DNA of 33,026 bases. Source: a virus. The notes under the pieces are model-generated. The model made no database searches, was not told the origin of the DNA, and worked only from the letters and a program-made list of their open reading frames with translations. The stretch is taken from positions 1-33,026 of the IMG/VR virus record IMGVR_UViG_3300043410_002126; one strand, 5' to 3'. This document shows positions 14,443-21,598 of this stretch, in pieces; positions within the stretch are counted from its first letter, which is position 1, and each line of letters begins with the position of its first letter. Position numbers and translations under genes: made by a program.

Positions 14443-14585
14443 GAAAAAAGATAAAGATTGTTGCATACTCACTGCTATCTATTAGTGTTGTAGGTGCTTT
14501 ATATGTTGCTGCACAATTGACAAAGCTTAAGGATTCAGATATACTAGAGGTACACTTTGACGAAGATGAAGAGGACCTATTTTAA
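14439..14585 (+). CDS. Small single-pass membrane protein
   Basis: 48 residues: a basic N terminus (MRKKIK), a hydrophobic segment at about 7-26 and a very acidic C terminus (EVHFDEDEEDLF). The charge layout suggests the tail outside or an acidic cytoplasmic tail; function unknown. It overlaps its neighbours as ATGA and TAATG, the same coupling as adjacent genes, which supports it as real. Confidence 0.65.
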   Translation: MRKKIKIVAYSLLSISVVGALYVAAQLTKLKDSDILEVHFDEDEEDLF

Positions 14586-15073
14586 TGCAAACTTTTTTGC
14601 CATCCAAAGATTTTGATGTAGCTGCCAACATGCTTGACTCTAAGCGTCTTAACAAGCAGATTCTTGAATGCTACCAAATCTTAAAAGTATTGTCTAACAA
14701 AGATCCAAAAGCAGCATGGCGTAATCACCCTGCTGTAAAAATGTGGCGTGGGCATGAGCATGGACTATTTACCTACACACTTGCAATGGTTAAAGAGGCA
14801 AATAAGCGTGGCATTAAGACAGATAAAAATATGGAAAACCTAATTGCACTTCGTGTTGTATTCATATCTGAGTGGGGGAGTGGATTTCCTTCCTGGTACT
14901 ATAATAAGAATGAGATGAAGAGAATTACAACTACACATAGAGCACGTCTATATGTGAAAGATCCAGTCTATTATTTTGATTTTGTTTCATATCAGGACCA
15001 CGAAGCAAATAAGCCATGCTGTGATGGGTGCAACTACTATTGGCCAACCCATATGGAGAAGGTGCTATCTTGA
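14585..15073 (+). CDS. MSMEG_6728-like / pyrimidine-dimer glycosylase-type protein
   Basis: 162 residues. MQTFLPSKDFDVAANMLDSKRLNKQ (split as MQTFLP, LDSKRLNKQ), WRNHPAVKMWRGHE (45-58) and PSWYY match an actinobacterial and phage family named MSMEG_6728-like, often annotated as pyrimidine-dimer DNA glycosylase. A DNA repair role is inherited from that annotation and not shown by residues seen here. The C terminus has CCDGC, possibly metal binding. Confidence 0.75.
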   Translation: MQTFLPSKDFDVAANMLDSKRLNKQILECYQILKVLSNKDPKAAWRNHPAVKMWRGHEHGLFTYTLAMVKEANKRGIKTDKNMENLIALRVVFISEWGSGFPSWYYNKNEMKRITTTHRARLYVKDPVYYFDFVSYQDHEANKPCCDGCNYYWPTHMEKVLS

Positions 15074-15495
15074 TACAGACAATTATCACAGACCTACTAC
15101 TTTTGGTTCCAGTTGCAACAACAATTTTGCTAGCATACCAGACTATCAAAATGCGTATTAGCAACATAGAACTTGCCCAAAGACTAGCACAATCAAGCAT
15201 TGACAAAGACATGCTTACTATTGAGCTAGATAGGGCATATGAAGATAAAAAGCTTGTTGAATCTCAGGAGTTTATGCTGTTTTTAAATAAAACCAGAGAT
15301 GATGCATTTGAATATATTGAGAATGTCCAACAAGAGCTGGAAAGATTTGATAAAACAATATCACCAATTCTTGACTATCATCAAACATATGGAACAGTTC
15401 TTGGCGAGACTGTTGACTGGAAAAATATGGAAAGTGTAAACAAAGCATATAAGAGGCTCAAGAAGATTATGCCAGAATCAGCTAAAAACAATTAA
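15070..15495 (+). CDS. Membrane protein with coiled coil
   Basis: 141 residues: a hydrophobic segment at about 4-22 (TIITDLLLLVPVATTILLA), then a long charged helical region (about 25-110) likely to form a coiled coil. TTG 15070 was chosen because GGAGAAGG (15056-15063) lies 7 nt upstream and the TTGA overlaps the previous TGA stop. Function unknown. Lying just upstream of a holin candidate, it might belong to the lysis set. Confidence 0.65.
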   Translation: MIQTIITDLLLLVPVATTILLAYQTIKMRISNIELAQRLAQSSIDKDMLTIELDRAYEDKKLVESQEFMLFLNKTRDDAFEYIENVQQELERFDKTISPILDYHQTYGTVLGETVDWKNMESVNKAYKRLKKIMPESAKNN

Positions 15496-15504
15496 CTGGT
15501 TACA

Positions 15505-15513
15505 TGGTATAAT
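15505..15513 (+). promoter_or_regulatory. Extended -10 promoter TGgTATAAT
   Basis: TATAAT at 15508-15513 with TG upstream; predicted start near 15520, followed by TAGGAGGAAAAA and ATG 15541. Confidence 0.65.
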
Positions 15514-15540
15514 AATAGAAACAATTCCTAGGAGGAAAAA

Positions 15541-15819
15541 ATGAATGAACAACTAAAGGCAATCCTTGCATCATATGGACGCTCAGTCCTCGCAGGTGCT
15601 GCAACACTATACATGGCTGGAGTTACAGATCCAAAGGATCTTGTATACTCTCTAGTCGCTGCTATTGCACCAGTTGCACTTCGCTACATCAATCCAAACG
15701 ACAAGGCTTTTGGTCGCTTGCCAAAGGTCGAAGAGGTTGAGGCTGCAGTAAAGAAGGCAACACCTAAGAAGGCTCCAGTCAAGAAGACTGTTGCAAAGAA
15801 GGCTCCAACAAAGAAGTAA
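15541..15819 (+). CDS. Putative holin (two membrane segments, Lys-rich tail)
   Basis: 92 residues. Two hydrophobic helices (about 12-28 and 33-50) joined by a short polar turn (TDPKD) are followed by a linker and a C-terminal tail dominated by Lys, Ala and Pro (about 68-92). Size, topology and basic tail suit phage holins, and the layout resembles r1t-type holins. It has its own promoter and a strong ribosome site (AGGAGG). It would release the endolysins encoded at 7588-8971, although it is not adjacent to them. A membrane anchor protein is the alternative. Confidence 0.55.
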   Translation: MNEQLKAILASYGRSVLAGAATLYMAGVTDPKDLVYSLVAAIAPVALRYINPNDKAFGRLPKVEEVEAAVKKATPKKAPVKKTVAKKAPTKK

Positions 15820-15827
15820 TGGAGATG

Positions 15828-15853
15828 GTGAGGGGGCACAAAATCCCCCTCAC
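15828..15853 (+). terminator. Terminator-like hairpin
   Basis: GTGAGGGGG (15828-15836) pairs with CCCCCTCAC (15845-15853), a perfect 9-bp stem with an 8-nt loop, 8 nt after the holin stop. Little U tract follows (TAACAAATACT), so it may be a pause or weak terminator, or a 3' end stabiliser. Confidence 0.6.
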
Positions 15854-15864
15854 TAACAAATACT

Positions 15865-16815
15865 ATGAATAATTCAGTTTTTATTATTGTGCCTGCCTAT
15901 GAAGAGACTAGGCTTATAGATACACTACGTAGCTGTATCGATAATGCAGTGTACCCAGAGAGGTTACGATTTGCAGTAGCACTACAGTATAAGGAGTTGC
16001 CAGAGCCAGATCTATCTGAATTTGCTGAATATATTGTAGGCATAGATAGATATGATGTTGATACACGGCCTGGACTAACAAGAATCAGATATAATCTTGT
16101 AAATAATTACTTTACTGATGAAGAATTCTTCATGTCAATTGATGCCCACAACCAGTTTGACAAGAGTTGGGATGAAACTTTGTATAATGATTATGCAGAG
16201 TTGGTTTCTAAATATGGAAACAAGGTTGTATATTCTAAGCAGGTAGCAGACTACTATGGCAAAATTGACAGAGACATTCTTGAGGTAACTCGCTGGGAAT
16301 TTAATAAAGATTTTTCTAATCCAAAAGTAGCCAGTTCTTATGGCATTGATCAAAACCACACAATCATTGGTAATATTTTTGGTGCACCACAGTGGATTAA
16401 TTCTCCAGATAAGTTTGTAAAGACGCAGTTTATCTCTATGCACCTTGCCTTTGCACCAAGAGATTGGGTGCTAGAGGTTGGTGTAAATCCTGATTTGCAG
16501 GTATTTGGAGAAGAAACATTTAGGTCTATAGTTTCATATATGGCTGGCTGGGATACATATGCAAGAACTGACTACAACCACCTTGGACACATGCCAAAAG
16601 TGGGAGATCCAAACAAAAAGCATATGTATGATATGTGGTGGGACCTAAAAGAACTACGAGATGACCCATTAGAGACAGTCCTAGAGCAAGATAAATGTAT
16701 TATACTTAATGATGGGAAATTCTCTACCTATTTTCAACGTGCCCCATTTGATTTTTGGAATGAGATTGGATACGGAAATCTATTCCCAAAGCTTGTTTCT
16801 TTAGTAAAAAAATGA
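15865..16815 (+). CDS. GT60-like glycosyltransferase (2)
   Basis: 316 residues. VFIIVPAYEETRLIDTLRS is the first strand and helix of the GT60-like fold, ALQYKELPEPDL the second-strand loop, TRPGLTRIR the conserved Arg segment and D93-A-H95...F..SWD the donor/metal site, with Ala replacing the usual Ser. The C-terminal part carries GEE, NHLGH and a long Trp-rich segment. Predicted to be a cytoplasmic sugar transferase. ATG 15865 has no clear SD and starts 12 nt after the hairpin. Confidence 0.78.
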   Translation: MNNSVFIIVPAYEETRLIDTLRSCIDNAVYPERLRFAVALQYKELPEPDLSEFAEYIVGIDRYDVDTRPGLTRIRYNLVNNYFTDEEFFMSIDAHNQFDKSWDETLYNDYAELVSKYGNKVVYSKQVADYYGKIDRDILEVTRWEFNKDFSNPKVASSYGIDQNHTIIGNIFGAPQWINSPDKFVKTQFISMHLAFAPRDWVLEVGVNPDLQVFGEETFRSIVSYMAGWDTYARTDYNHLGHMPKVGDPNKKHMYDMWWDLKELRDDPLETVLEQDKCIILNDGKFSTYFQRAPFDFWNEIGYGNLFPKLVSLVKK

Positions 16816-16821
16816 TATAAT
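16813..16821 (+). promoter_or_regulatory. Extended -10 promoter TGaTATAAT for Hsp20
   Basis: TATAAT at 16816-16821 lies at the stop codon of the GT60-like gene. Predicted start near 16828. Confidence 0.65.
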
Positions 16822-16825
16822 AGAT

Positions 16826-16846
16826 TGTCTGCCCAAACGGGGGACA
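16826..16846 (+). promoter_or_regulatory. Leader hairpin before Hsp20
   Basis: TGTC (16826-16829) pairs with GACA (16843-16846) and CCC (16832-16834) with GGG (16839-16841), loop AAAC, with a small internal loop. It begins at the predicted 5' end of the transcript. Confidence 0.4.
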
Positions 16847-16878
16847 CAAAACTCGCTTAATAAAAGGAGATGATATCT

Positions 16879-17283
16879 ATGGTATATACATACGTAGACC
16901 CATTTAAGACCTTTGCAGCACTTGGTCAGGAATTTGACAAGATGTTCAAGGCAACCGCAGTAACAAGCAACTATCCACCACACAACCTTATCAAAGAGGA
17001 CGATGAAAATTTTGTCCTTCAGTTTGCTGTTGCTGGATTTAAAAAAGAGAATATCAGTATCTCTGTTGAGAATGGTATTCTAACAGTGTCTGGCGATAAG
17101 CCTGATGCAGATGAAACAAACTATGTGCATAAGGGTATTGCTACACGTAGATTTGCTCGATCATTCAACCTACCTGAGTATTTTGAGGTAGGACTGGCTA
17201 ACTATGAGGATGGCATTCTATCTATTGATCTATTCAAGGATGTGCCTGAAGAGAAGAAGCCAAAAACAATTGTAATTCAATAA
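16879..17283 (+). CDS. Hsp20 / alpha-crystallin small heat-shock protein
   Basis: 134 residues with an alpha-crystallin domain at about 35-125: FVLQFAVAGFKKENISISVENGILTVSG (split by eye into FVLQFAVAGF and ISVENGILTVSG), the closing YEDGILSIDLFKDV strand and a C-terminal IVI-type motif (TIVIQ) used for oligomer contacts. It is an ATP-independent holdase chaperone. Phage copies are known in cyanophages and other large phages. ATG 16879 lies 9 nt after AAGGAG; the in-frame ATG at 16870 overlaps the SD. It has its own promoter and leader. Confidence 0.92.
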   Translation: MVYTYVDPFKTFAALGQEFDKMFKATAVTSNYPPHNLIKEDDENFVLQFAVAGFKKENISISVENGILTVSGDKPDADETNYVHKGIATRRFARSFNLPEYFEVGLANYEDGILSIDLFKDVPEEKKPKTIVIQ

Positions 17284-17318
17284 GGCAGTTAACCCTGGGC
17301 ATGGTTTAAAACTGCCCA
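17284..17318 (+). terminator. Possible terminator hairpin after Hsp20
   Basis: GGCAGTT just after the stop pairs with AACTGCC about 19 nt later, and AACC/GGTT pair inside it. No strong U run follows, so it may be a pause or processing structure. Confidence 0.45.
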
Positions 17319-17368
17319 CATTTCACTATTTATTGATTTTGGAAAAGATTATACAAAATCTCAAAGAC

Positions 17369-17377
17369 TGATATAAT
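17369..17377 (+). promoter_or_regulatory. Extended -10 promoter TGaTATAAT for a small RNA
   Basis: TATAAT at 17372-17377 with TG upstream and TTATAC at 17349-17354 (17-nt spacing) as a weak -35. The predicted start at about 17384 coincides with the first base of the long stem downstream. Confidence 0.6.
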
Positions 17378-17383
17378 TTAATT

Positions 17384-17473
17384 GTCCCTCATACAGGTCT
17401 ACGCTTAGGATGGATTAGTTACCTATTTTATGACCGTGGCCTTCGTGCTTGAATAGCCTGTATGGGGGATTTT
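17384..17473 (+). ncRNA. Candidate structured small RNA, about 90 nt
   Basis: 17385-17397 pairs with 17457-17469 over 13 bp (one T-G pair), closing the molecule. Inside, TACG (17400-17403) pairs with CGTG (17444-17447) and AGG (17407-17409) with CCT (17440-17442). A short T run (17470-17473) follows the closing stem. Promoter, stem and T run line up as a discrete transcript in a gene-free gap of about 220 nt. It does not fit a tRNA. No known family recognised; a regulatory leader of the GT61 gene is an alternative. Confidence 0.5.
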
Positions 17474-17474
17474 G

Positions 17475-17483
17475 TGTTATAAT
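17475..17483 (+). promoter_or_regulatory. Extended -10 promoter TGtTATAAT
   Basis: TATAAT at 17478-17483 with TG upstream, 24 nt before ATG 17508. It would start the GT61 to carbamoyltransferase operon independently of the small RNA. Confidence 0.5.
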
Positions 17484-17507
17484 TGGTATGTAGAAGAACG
17501 GATCACA

Positions 17508-18569
17508 ATGAAGCTTGAATTGCAAACTGTGTTAGAACAGAGAAAAAGAAATAATAAAATAAAGACTGACAACATATTGCCAGTCCCATGGGTTGAATAT
17601 AAAGATACCTACAATAAAGTTTTTGCGGAAATTGATCCAAACAGGGTAGACTATGTATCCGTTTCACCTGGAAATTCTTTTTCATCAAAAGTAATAGATA
17701 AAAATCTTATGGATGATCAATCTGTAATTCATGATTTTGTTGGTCCAGATAGAAAAATAATCATTACACTTTACCACCAATGGTATCATTTTTTGCTAGA
17801 TACCTTGGTTTATGTGTATCAGGCTTGGCTAGATAACAAAGACACAAAGATAATATTTATCAAAGACATAAGGCAGTTAGATTACTTTGAAGAAAAGTTA
17901 ATGCCATTTTTATATAAATTTTTAAAGCATTTTAATATTACAAACTATACCTTTATTGAGAGAGAGGTCTTTCAGAAAAATCCAGTTTTAAAAATTAATA
18001 ACTATTGCTATAAAAAATTAGATTTTGGATCAGATATCTATTGGCTATGTAATGAATTTATAAAAGATATGTACCCCTGCGATGACGCTGAACCATTTAG
18101 AAAAGTATATATTTCAAGAAGAAAGAATTACGTAAAGCCAACAAATGAAGAGGGCTTTGTTGAAGAAGGATTTGATACATCACGTGTTGGCAATGAAGAG
18201 GCCGTAGAAGAATATCTAAAAAAATATAACTGGGAAATCATGTATGCTGAAGATTTTGAATCAGTAGAAGACCAAGTAAAATATTTAAGAGAGACAAAAT
18301 ATTTAATGGGAGCATCTAGTGCTGGACTAATAAATGCTTGTTTTATGAAGCCAGGCACAAACGTAATCGAACTACTGACCACAATAGCTATGTGGCAAGC
18401 AGGTGGAAAGCTAACTGAGCAACGTGCAGAATTTCATGTTCTATACACTGTTATGTGCTGGAGTCTGTCTATTTTCCATGCCTCAATTCCAAATATTAAA
18501 AACGAGGCAGCTCTTTTTGAATTCATAGAAAGAAATAAACATGCCAAAGAGCTTGTACAAAACACGTAA
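17508..18569 (+). CDS. GT61-family glycosyltransferase (DUF563)
   Basis: 353 residues with the GT61/DUF563 C-terminal signature: YISRRKN (about 199-205), GNEEAVEEYLKK, then the segment YLRETKYLMGASSAGLINACFMKPG (split: YLRETKYLMG, SSAGLIN, FMKPG) and NVIELL, which in family members forms the nucleotide-sugar site. HQWYHFLLDTL near residue 87 matches the conserved His-Trp-Leu region. The family includes xylosyl- and GlcNAc-transferases. ATG 17508 was chosen because the frame upstream overlaps the promoter. It overlaps the next gene by 29 nt, heading an operon with a kinase and nucleotidyltransferase. Confidence 0.82.
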   Translation: MKLELQTVLEQRKRNNKIKTDNILPVPWVEYKDTYNKVFAEIDPNRVDYVSVSPGNSFSSKVIDKNLMDDQSVIHDFVGPDRKIIITLYHQWYHFLLDTLVYVYQAWLDNKDTKIIFIKDIRQLDYFEEKLMPFLYKFLKHFNITNYTFIEREVFQKNPVLKINNYCYKKLDFGSDIYWLCNEFIKDMYPCDDAEPFRKVYISRRKNYVKPTNEEGFVEEGFDTSRVGNEEAVEEYLKKYNWEIMYAEDFESVEDQVKYLRETKYLMGASSAGLINACFMKPGTNVIELLTTIAMWQAGGKLTEQRAEFHVLYTVMCWSLSIFHASIPNIKNEAALFEFIERNKHAKELVQNT

Positions 18570-19386
18570 CTTTAATCAGATTACTGAATTGTTAAATGGG
18601 GCAGTACTCGAAAAAAGATCTACTAATGTGGATAAGCTGAGATCTGAGTATAGATACTATTATGCATGCAATACTATTATGCAAAGATATATGGTAAAGC
18701 CATTTAGCTTTAAGGTTGAAAGCGGAGAGGCTTCTTATCGTATGCATAACTTGAAGTCACCAGACTTAGGATATCTTTATGCTAATGAAATGCTAACTGA
18801 AGATATGTTTAAAACTTTCTTAAACAGCTTTGACATATTTAGAAAATCTGAAAGTGCTAAGCCATTTCATCCTGCAGAATCTTATAGTCTAGTAGTGAGA
18901 AAAGCTAAAACTAGAATTCTAGATATGTATGGCGGTACATTGCCACAAGACAAAAGAGACCTTATCCATAGACTTGATCTTGCATACAATCACTATAATA
19001 ATTTTAGACTTACATCTTTTGCTAGACCGTCACATGGAGACCCATGCTTATCAAATGTTGTCATTACAAAAAGTGGGCATATAAAAATGTTCGATCCCAA
19101 GGGTATAGAGTTTTTTTATCTAGATGAATACTACGACATTGCAAAAATATCACAAAGTATTCATGGTGGTTATGAGCATATAATTCATGACAGGGCCAAT
19201 TTTGTTCCACAATACCAATCAATTTTTGAAAAATATCTAGATGCTAATAAAATAAATATTGGATTGCTGCGTGTTTACGAGGCATCACTATTTATATCTA
19301 TGTGTCCAATGCATCAGGATAGGCCTGACCATATAGATAGATTTTTTAATACTGCAGATAAGATACTGAAAGAGGTTAACTTTTGA
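18541..19386 (+). CDS. Kinase-fold phosphotransferase (APH/choline-kinase-like)
   Basis: 281 residues with the catalytic loop H165-G-D167-x-x-x-x-N172 (SHGDPCLSN) and metal-binding D185 in MFDPKG, the pattern of aminoglycoside/choline-kinase-like phosphotransferases. The N-terminal ATP lobe is less clear, but AYFx-type lysine candidates lie in the strand around residues 53-60. The next gene is a nucleotidyltransferase; such kinase-nucleotidyltransferase pairs make activated sugars or polyol phosphates in capsule pathways. Predicted role: phosphorylate a small sugar or polyol precursor. Confidence 0.78.
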   Translation: MPKSLYKTRNFNQITELLNGAVLEKRSTNVDKLRSEYRYYYACNTIMQRYMVKPFSFKVESGEASYRMHNLKSPDLGYLYANEMLTEDMFKTFLNSFDIFRKSESAKPFHPAESYSLVVRKAKTRILDMYGGTLPQDKRDLIHRLDLAYNHYNNFRLTSFARPSHGDPCLSNVVITKSGHIKMFDPKGIEFFYLDEYYDIAKISQSIHGGYEHIIHDRANFVPQYQSIFEKYLDANKINIGLLRVYEASLFISMCPMHQDRPDHIDRFFNTADKILKEVNF

Positions 19387-20072
19387 TTAACGTTGTTGTT
19401 TTGATGTCTGGTCTTGGAACTAGATTCTATAATAGTGAATTTGAAAAGCCAAAGCCTTTTATAGAGGTAAATGGAAAAGAGATGTATCTAAGGTCTGCCC
19501 ACAACTGTCATGGTGATCGATTTGTGTTTGTTGTTCAAAAAGAAAATTCTGTTCGTTTTAACATGCATACCAAAGTTTTTTCTGAATTTGAATCTTCTGT
19601 AATTATTGAATTAGATAGCGTTACGTCAGGTCCTGCGGTATCTGCACTAAAAGCTGCAGAATGGATTGATAACGAAAATGAATTATTGATTATCAATTCT
19701 GATCAAGAACTATTATGGAATTATGATGATTTTATTTCTGAAGCAAGGAAATCTGATGGTTGCGTTGTGGTTGTTGAACGAGAAGGTGATCGCTGGTCTT
19801 TTGCAAAAGAAGTAGATGGTATCGTTACAATGATAGCTGAAAAAAATCAAATAAGTAAAAATGCATTATGCGGAATACATTATTTCAAAAGGGGTAGCGA
19901 TTTCATAAAGTATGCAAAACAAATGCTAGAGGATGATAATAAGGTTAATAATGAATTCTATGTATCTAATGTATATAACTATGCTATAGAAGATGGAAAA
20001 ATAATAACGATGTATAAGGCAGACGATATGCTAGATTACGGAACACCAGAGAGCTTGAGGGTTTACCTATAA
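19383..20072 (+). CDS. Sugar-nucleotidyltransferase
   Basis: 229 residues with the nucleotidyltransferase (NTP_transferase) pattern: MSGLGTRF (8-15) for the NTP phosphate loop, KPKPFIEV (22-29), IINSDQ with D107 as the metal ligand, and a closing YNYAIEDGKII block. It should join an NTP to a sugar (or polyol) phosphate made by the preceding kinase. The TTG start at 19383 overlaps the upstream TGA (TTGA), and its stop overlaps the next ATG (TAATG). Confidence 0.82.
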   Translation: MINVVVLMSGLGTRFYNSEFEKPKPFIEVNGKEMYLRSAHNCHGDRFVFVVQKENSVRFNMHTKVFSEFESSVIIELDSVTSGPAVSALKAAEWIDNENELLIINSDQELLWNYDDFISEARKSDGCVVVVEREGDRWSFAKEVDGIVTMIAEKNQISKNALCGIHYFKRGSDFIKYAKQMLEDDNKVNNEFYVSNVYNYAIEDGKIITMYKADDMLDYGTPESLRVYL

Positions 20073-21583
20073 TGCTTCATTTATTGGGAATTAATAGATA
20101 TGATCCAAAAGATATTGCACCACGTGTAATCGAGACTCTGGTTAATAGTCACATAATTTTTGGAGAGCATGAGGACGCAGCTAAAGAATTCATGAAGATG
20201 GTTGGCGTAGATTACTCTAATAAAGAAGTTTATGAAGTAAATGCCAGCAATGAGGGTAAATATTCTAGGTGGGCCGTAGAGCAAGTTAGGCTGGGTAAAG
20301 ATATTGCATTCCTTACTGGAGATGGTTATCCAGTAATCACAGACCCAGGATATGTGTTGGTTAATACATTTATTCAAAATGGCGAAGAACTTCGTGTATA
20401 CCCACAGGTATCTGCTATTGCTTCATCAGTTATTCTTTCTGGATATCTTGGTGCAAACAACGAGACATTCTTTTATGGAGGCATGCTAGATTTCATGACA
20501 GATAAAATGAAGTTAGAGGCAAAAAAATCAGAGGATGTTCTTGGTATTTATTTGTTTCAAGGAACTTATCATAAAATACCAAATCTAATAGACATATATG
20601 GCCCAGAGCGTGATGCTGTAATTTGTATAGATATGGGGCATGATACACAAAAAATTATTAGGACAAAGGTTGGTTTGCTGTTTGCAGAACTTAGTTCTGG
20701 ATATACATATGCCACATTTGTTGTAGCTCCAAGAGACAGAGAGTCATTTTTTAATATAGCTAAAATGCCAAATAATGTTCTTGAAAGAGGAAACCTAAAA
20801 AAAATTGGTGAGCAGCAAAAAACAAATTATATACATAATAGTTCAAACTTTAGATGTGATGAATTTAGAAAAGATCATGACAAGGGCTTACACATTCTTT
20901 TTAGTGGATGTTCAAATACCTGGCCACAAGCTATTGACGAGGATAAGGGGTGGGCTAAGCAAATATATAATAAGCTAAATAAAGAATATAATCTAAATGG
21001 CTATTATAATCTTGCAATACCTGGAGCCAGCATATCTGAAATTTGCCAAAATGTAATGAGTTACTGTCAGGTTTATGGTAAGCCAAATGTAATATTTTTA
21101 AATTTACCAGATGCTAATAGAGAAGCAAAAATTCCAGGAGACTTATCACATAAGAATGAGTATACTAGTTTTGAAAAACAAGAGTATGCAGATAAAGAAT
21201 ATGAAAGACTTCAGGGATATTGTTCTGTAAATAATATCTTGCTAATTACTTTTAGTTGGACGGATACAATGCTTAAACCTGGTGGGCATGTAATAGCTGC
21301 ATTAGAATATCTCTTGGGCAGACCACAGAAGCATGTGTCAATATCAAAAGATTTTAATACATATAAAAAATTTGACATCAATGATTTCAAAAACTATGTT
21401 GTTGAATATTTTAAAAACAACCCAGATGATCATGATGCTGATGTAGCAAGGGATGCGGATCATCCTGGTCACGCTGTACATTGGGCATGGTACAATTGCT
21501 TATATGAAATGTTTACAAAAAATCCTGAATATCTTGGCCAGATTGAAAGCTACAAGAAGGTACAACAAGGCAATCAAGCGTAA
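20072..21583 (+). CDS. Fusion: tetrapyrrole-methylase-fold (RsmI-like) domain + SGNH hydrolase
   Basis: 503 residues in one frame. The N-terminal part (about 1-225) resembles the SAM-dependent tetrapyrrole-methylase fold, nearest by eye to RsmI: AFLTGDGYPVITDPGYVLV (79-97; RsmI has SDAGTPLISDPG), a Pro-Gln-Val-Ser-Ala element at 111-115 where RsmI has PGPSA, and NEG at 60-62. The C-terminal part (about 255-490) is an SGNH domain: FSGCSNTW with S281, PGASIS, an Asn-strand FLNLPDANRE and D461-x-x-H464 (DADHPG). NFRCDEF just before block I is shared with the SGNH gene at 5813. The acceptor is unknown. The C terminus extends past the catalytic His by about 40 residues. Confidence 0.75.
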   Translation: MLHLLGINRYDPKDIAPRVIETLVNSHIIFGEHEDAAKEFMKMVGVDYSNKEVYEVNASNEGKYSRWAVEQVRLGKDIAFLTGDGYPVITDPGYVLVNTFIQNGEELRVYPQVSAIASSVILSGYLGANNETFFYGGMLDFMTDKMKLEAKKSEDVLGIYLFQGTYHKIPNLIDIYGPERDAVICIDMGHDTQKIIRTKVGLLFAELSSGYTYATFVVAPRDRESFFNIAKMPNNVLERGNLKKIGEQQKTNYIHNSSNFRCDEFRKDHDKGLHILFSGCSNTWPQAIDEDKGWAKQIYNKLNKEYNLNGYYNLAIPGASISEICQNVMSYCQVYGKPNVIFLNLPDANREAKIPGDLSHKNEYTSFEKQEYADKEYERLQGYCSVNNILLITFSWTDTMLKPGGHVIAALEYLLGRPQKHVSISKDFNTYKKFDINDFKNYVVEYFKNNPDDHDADVARDADHPGHAVHWAWYNCLYEMFTKNPEYLGQIESYKKVQQGNQA

Positions 21584-21598
21584 GAAAGACTATATATA

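Noticed and set aside
17472-17507. Upstream start for GT61 (MCYNWYVEERIT...)
   Set aside because: It would lie inside the -10 promoter and end of the small RNA; ATG 17508 begins the conserved part.
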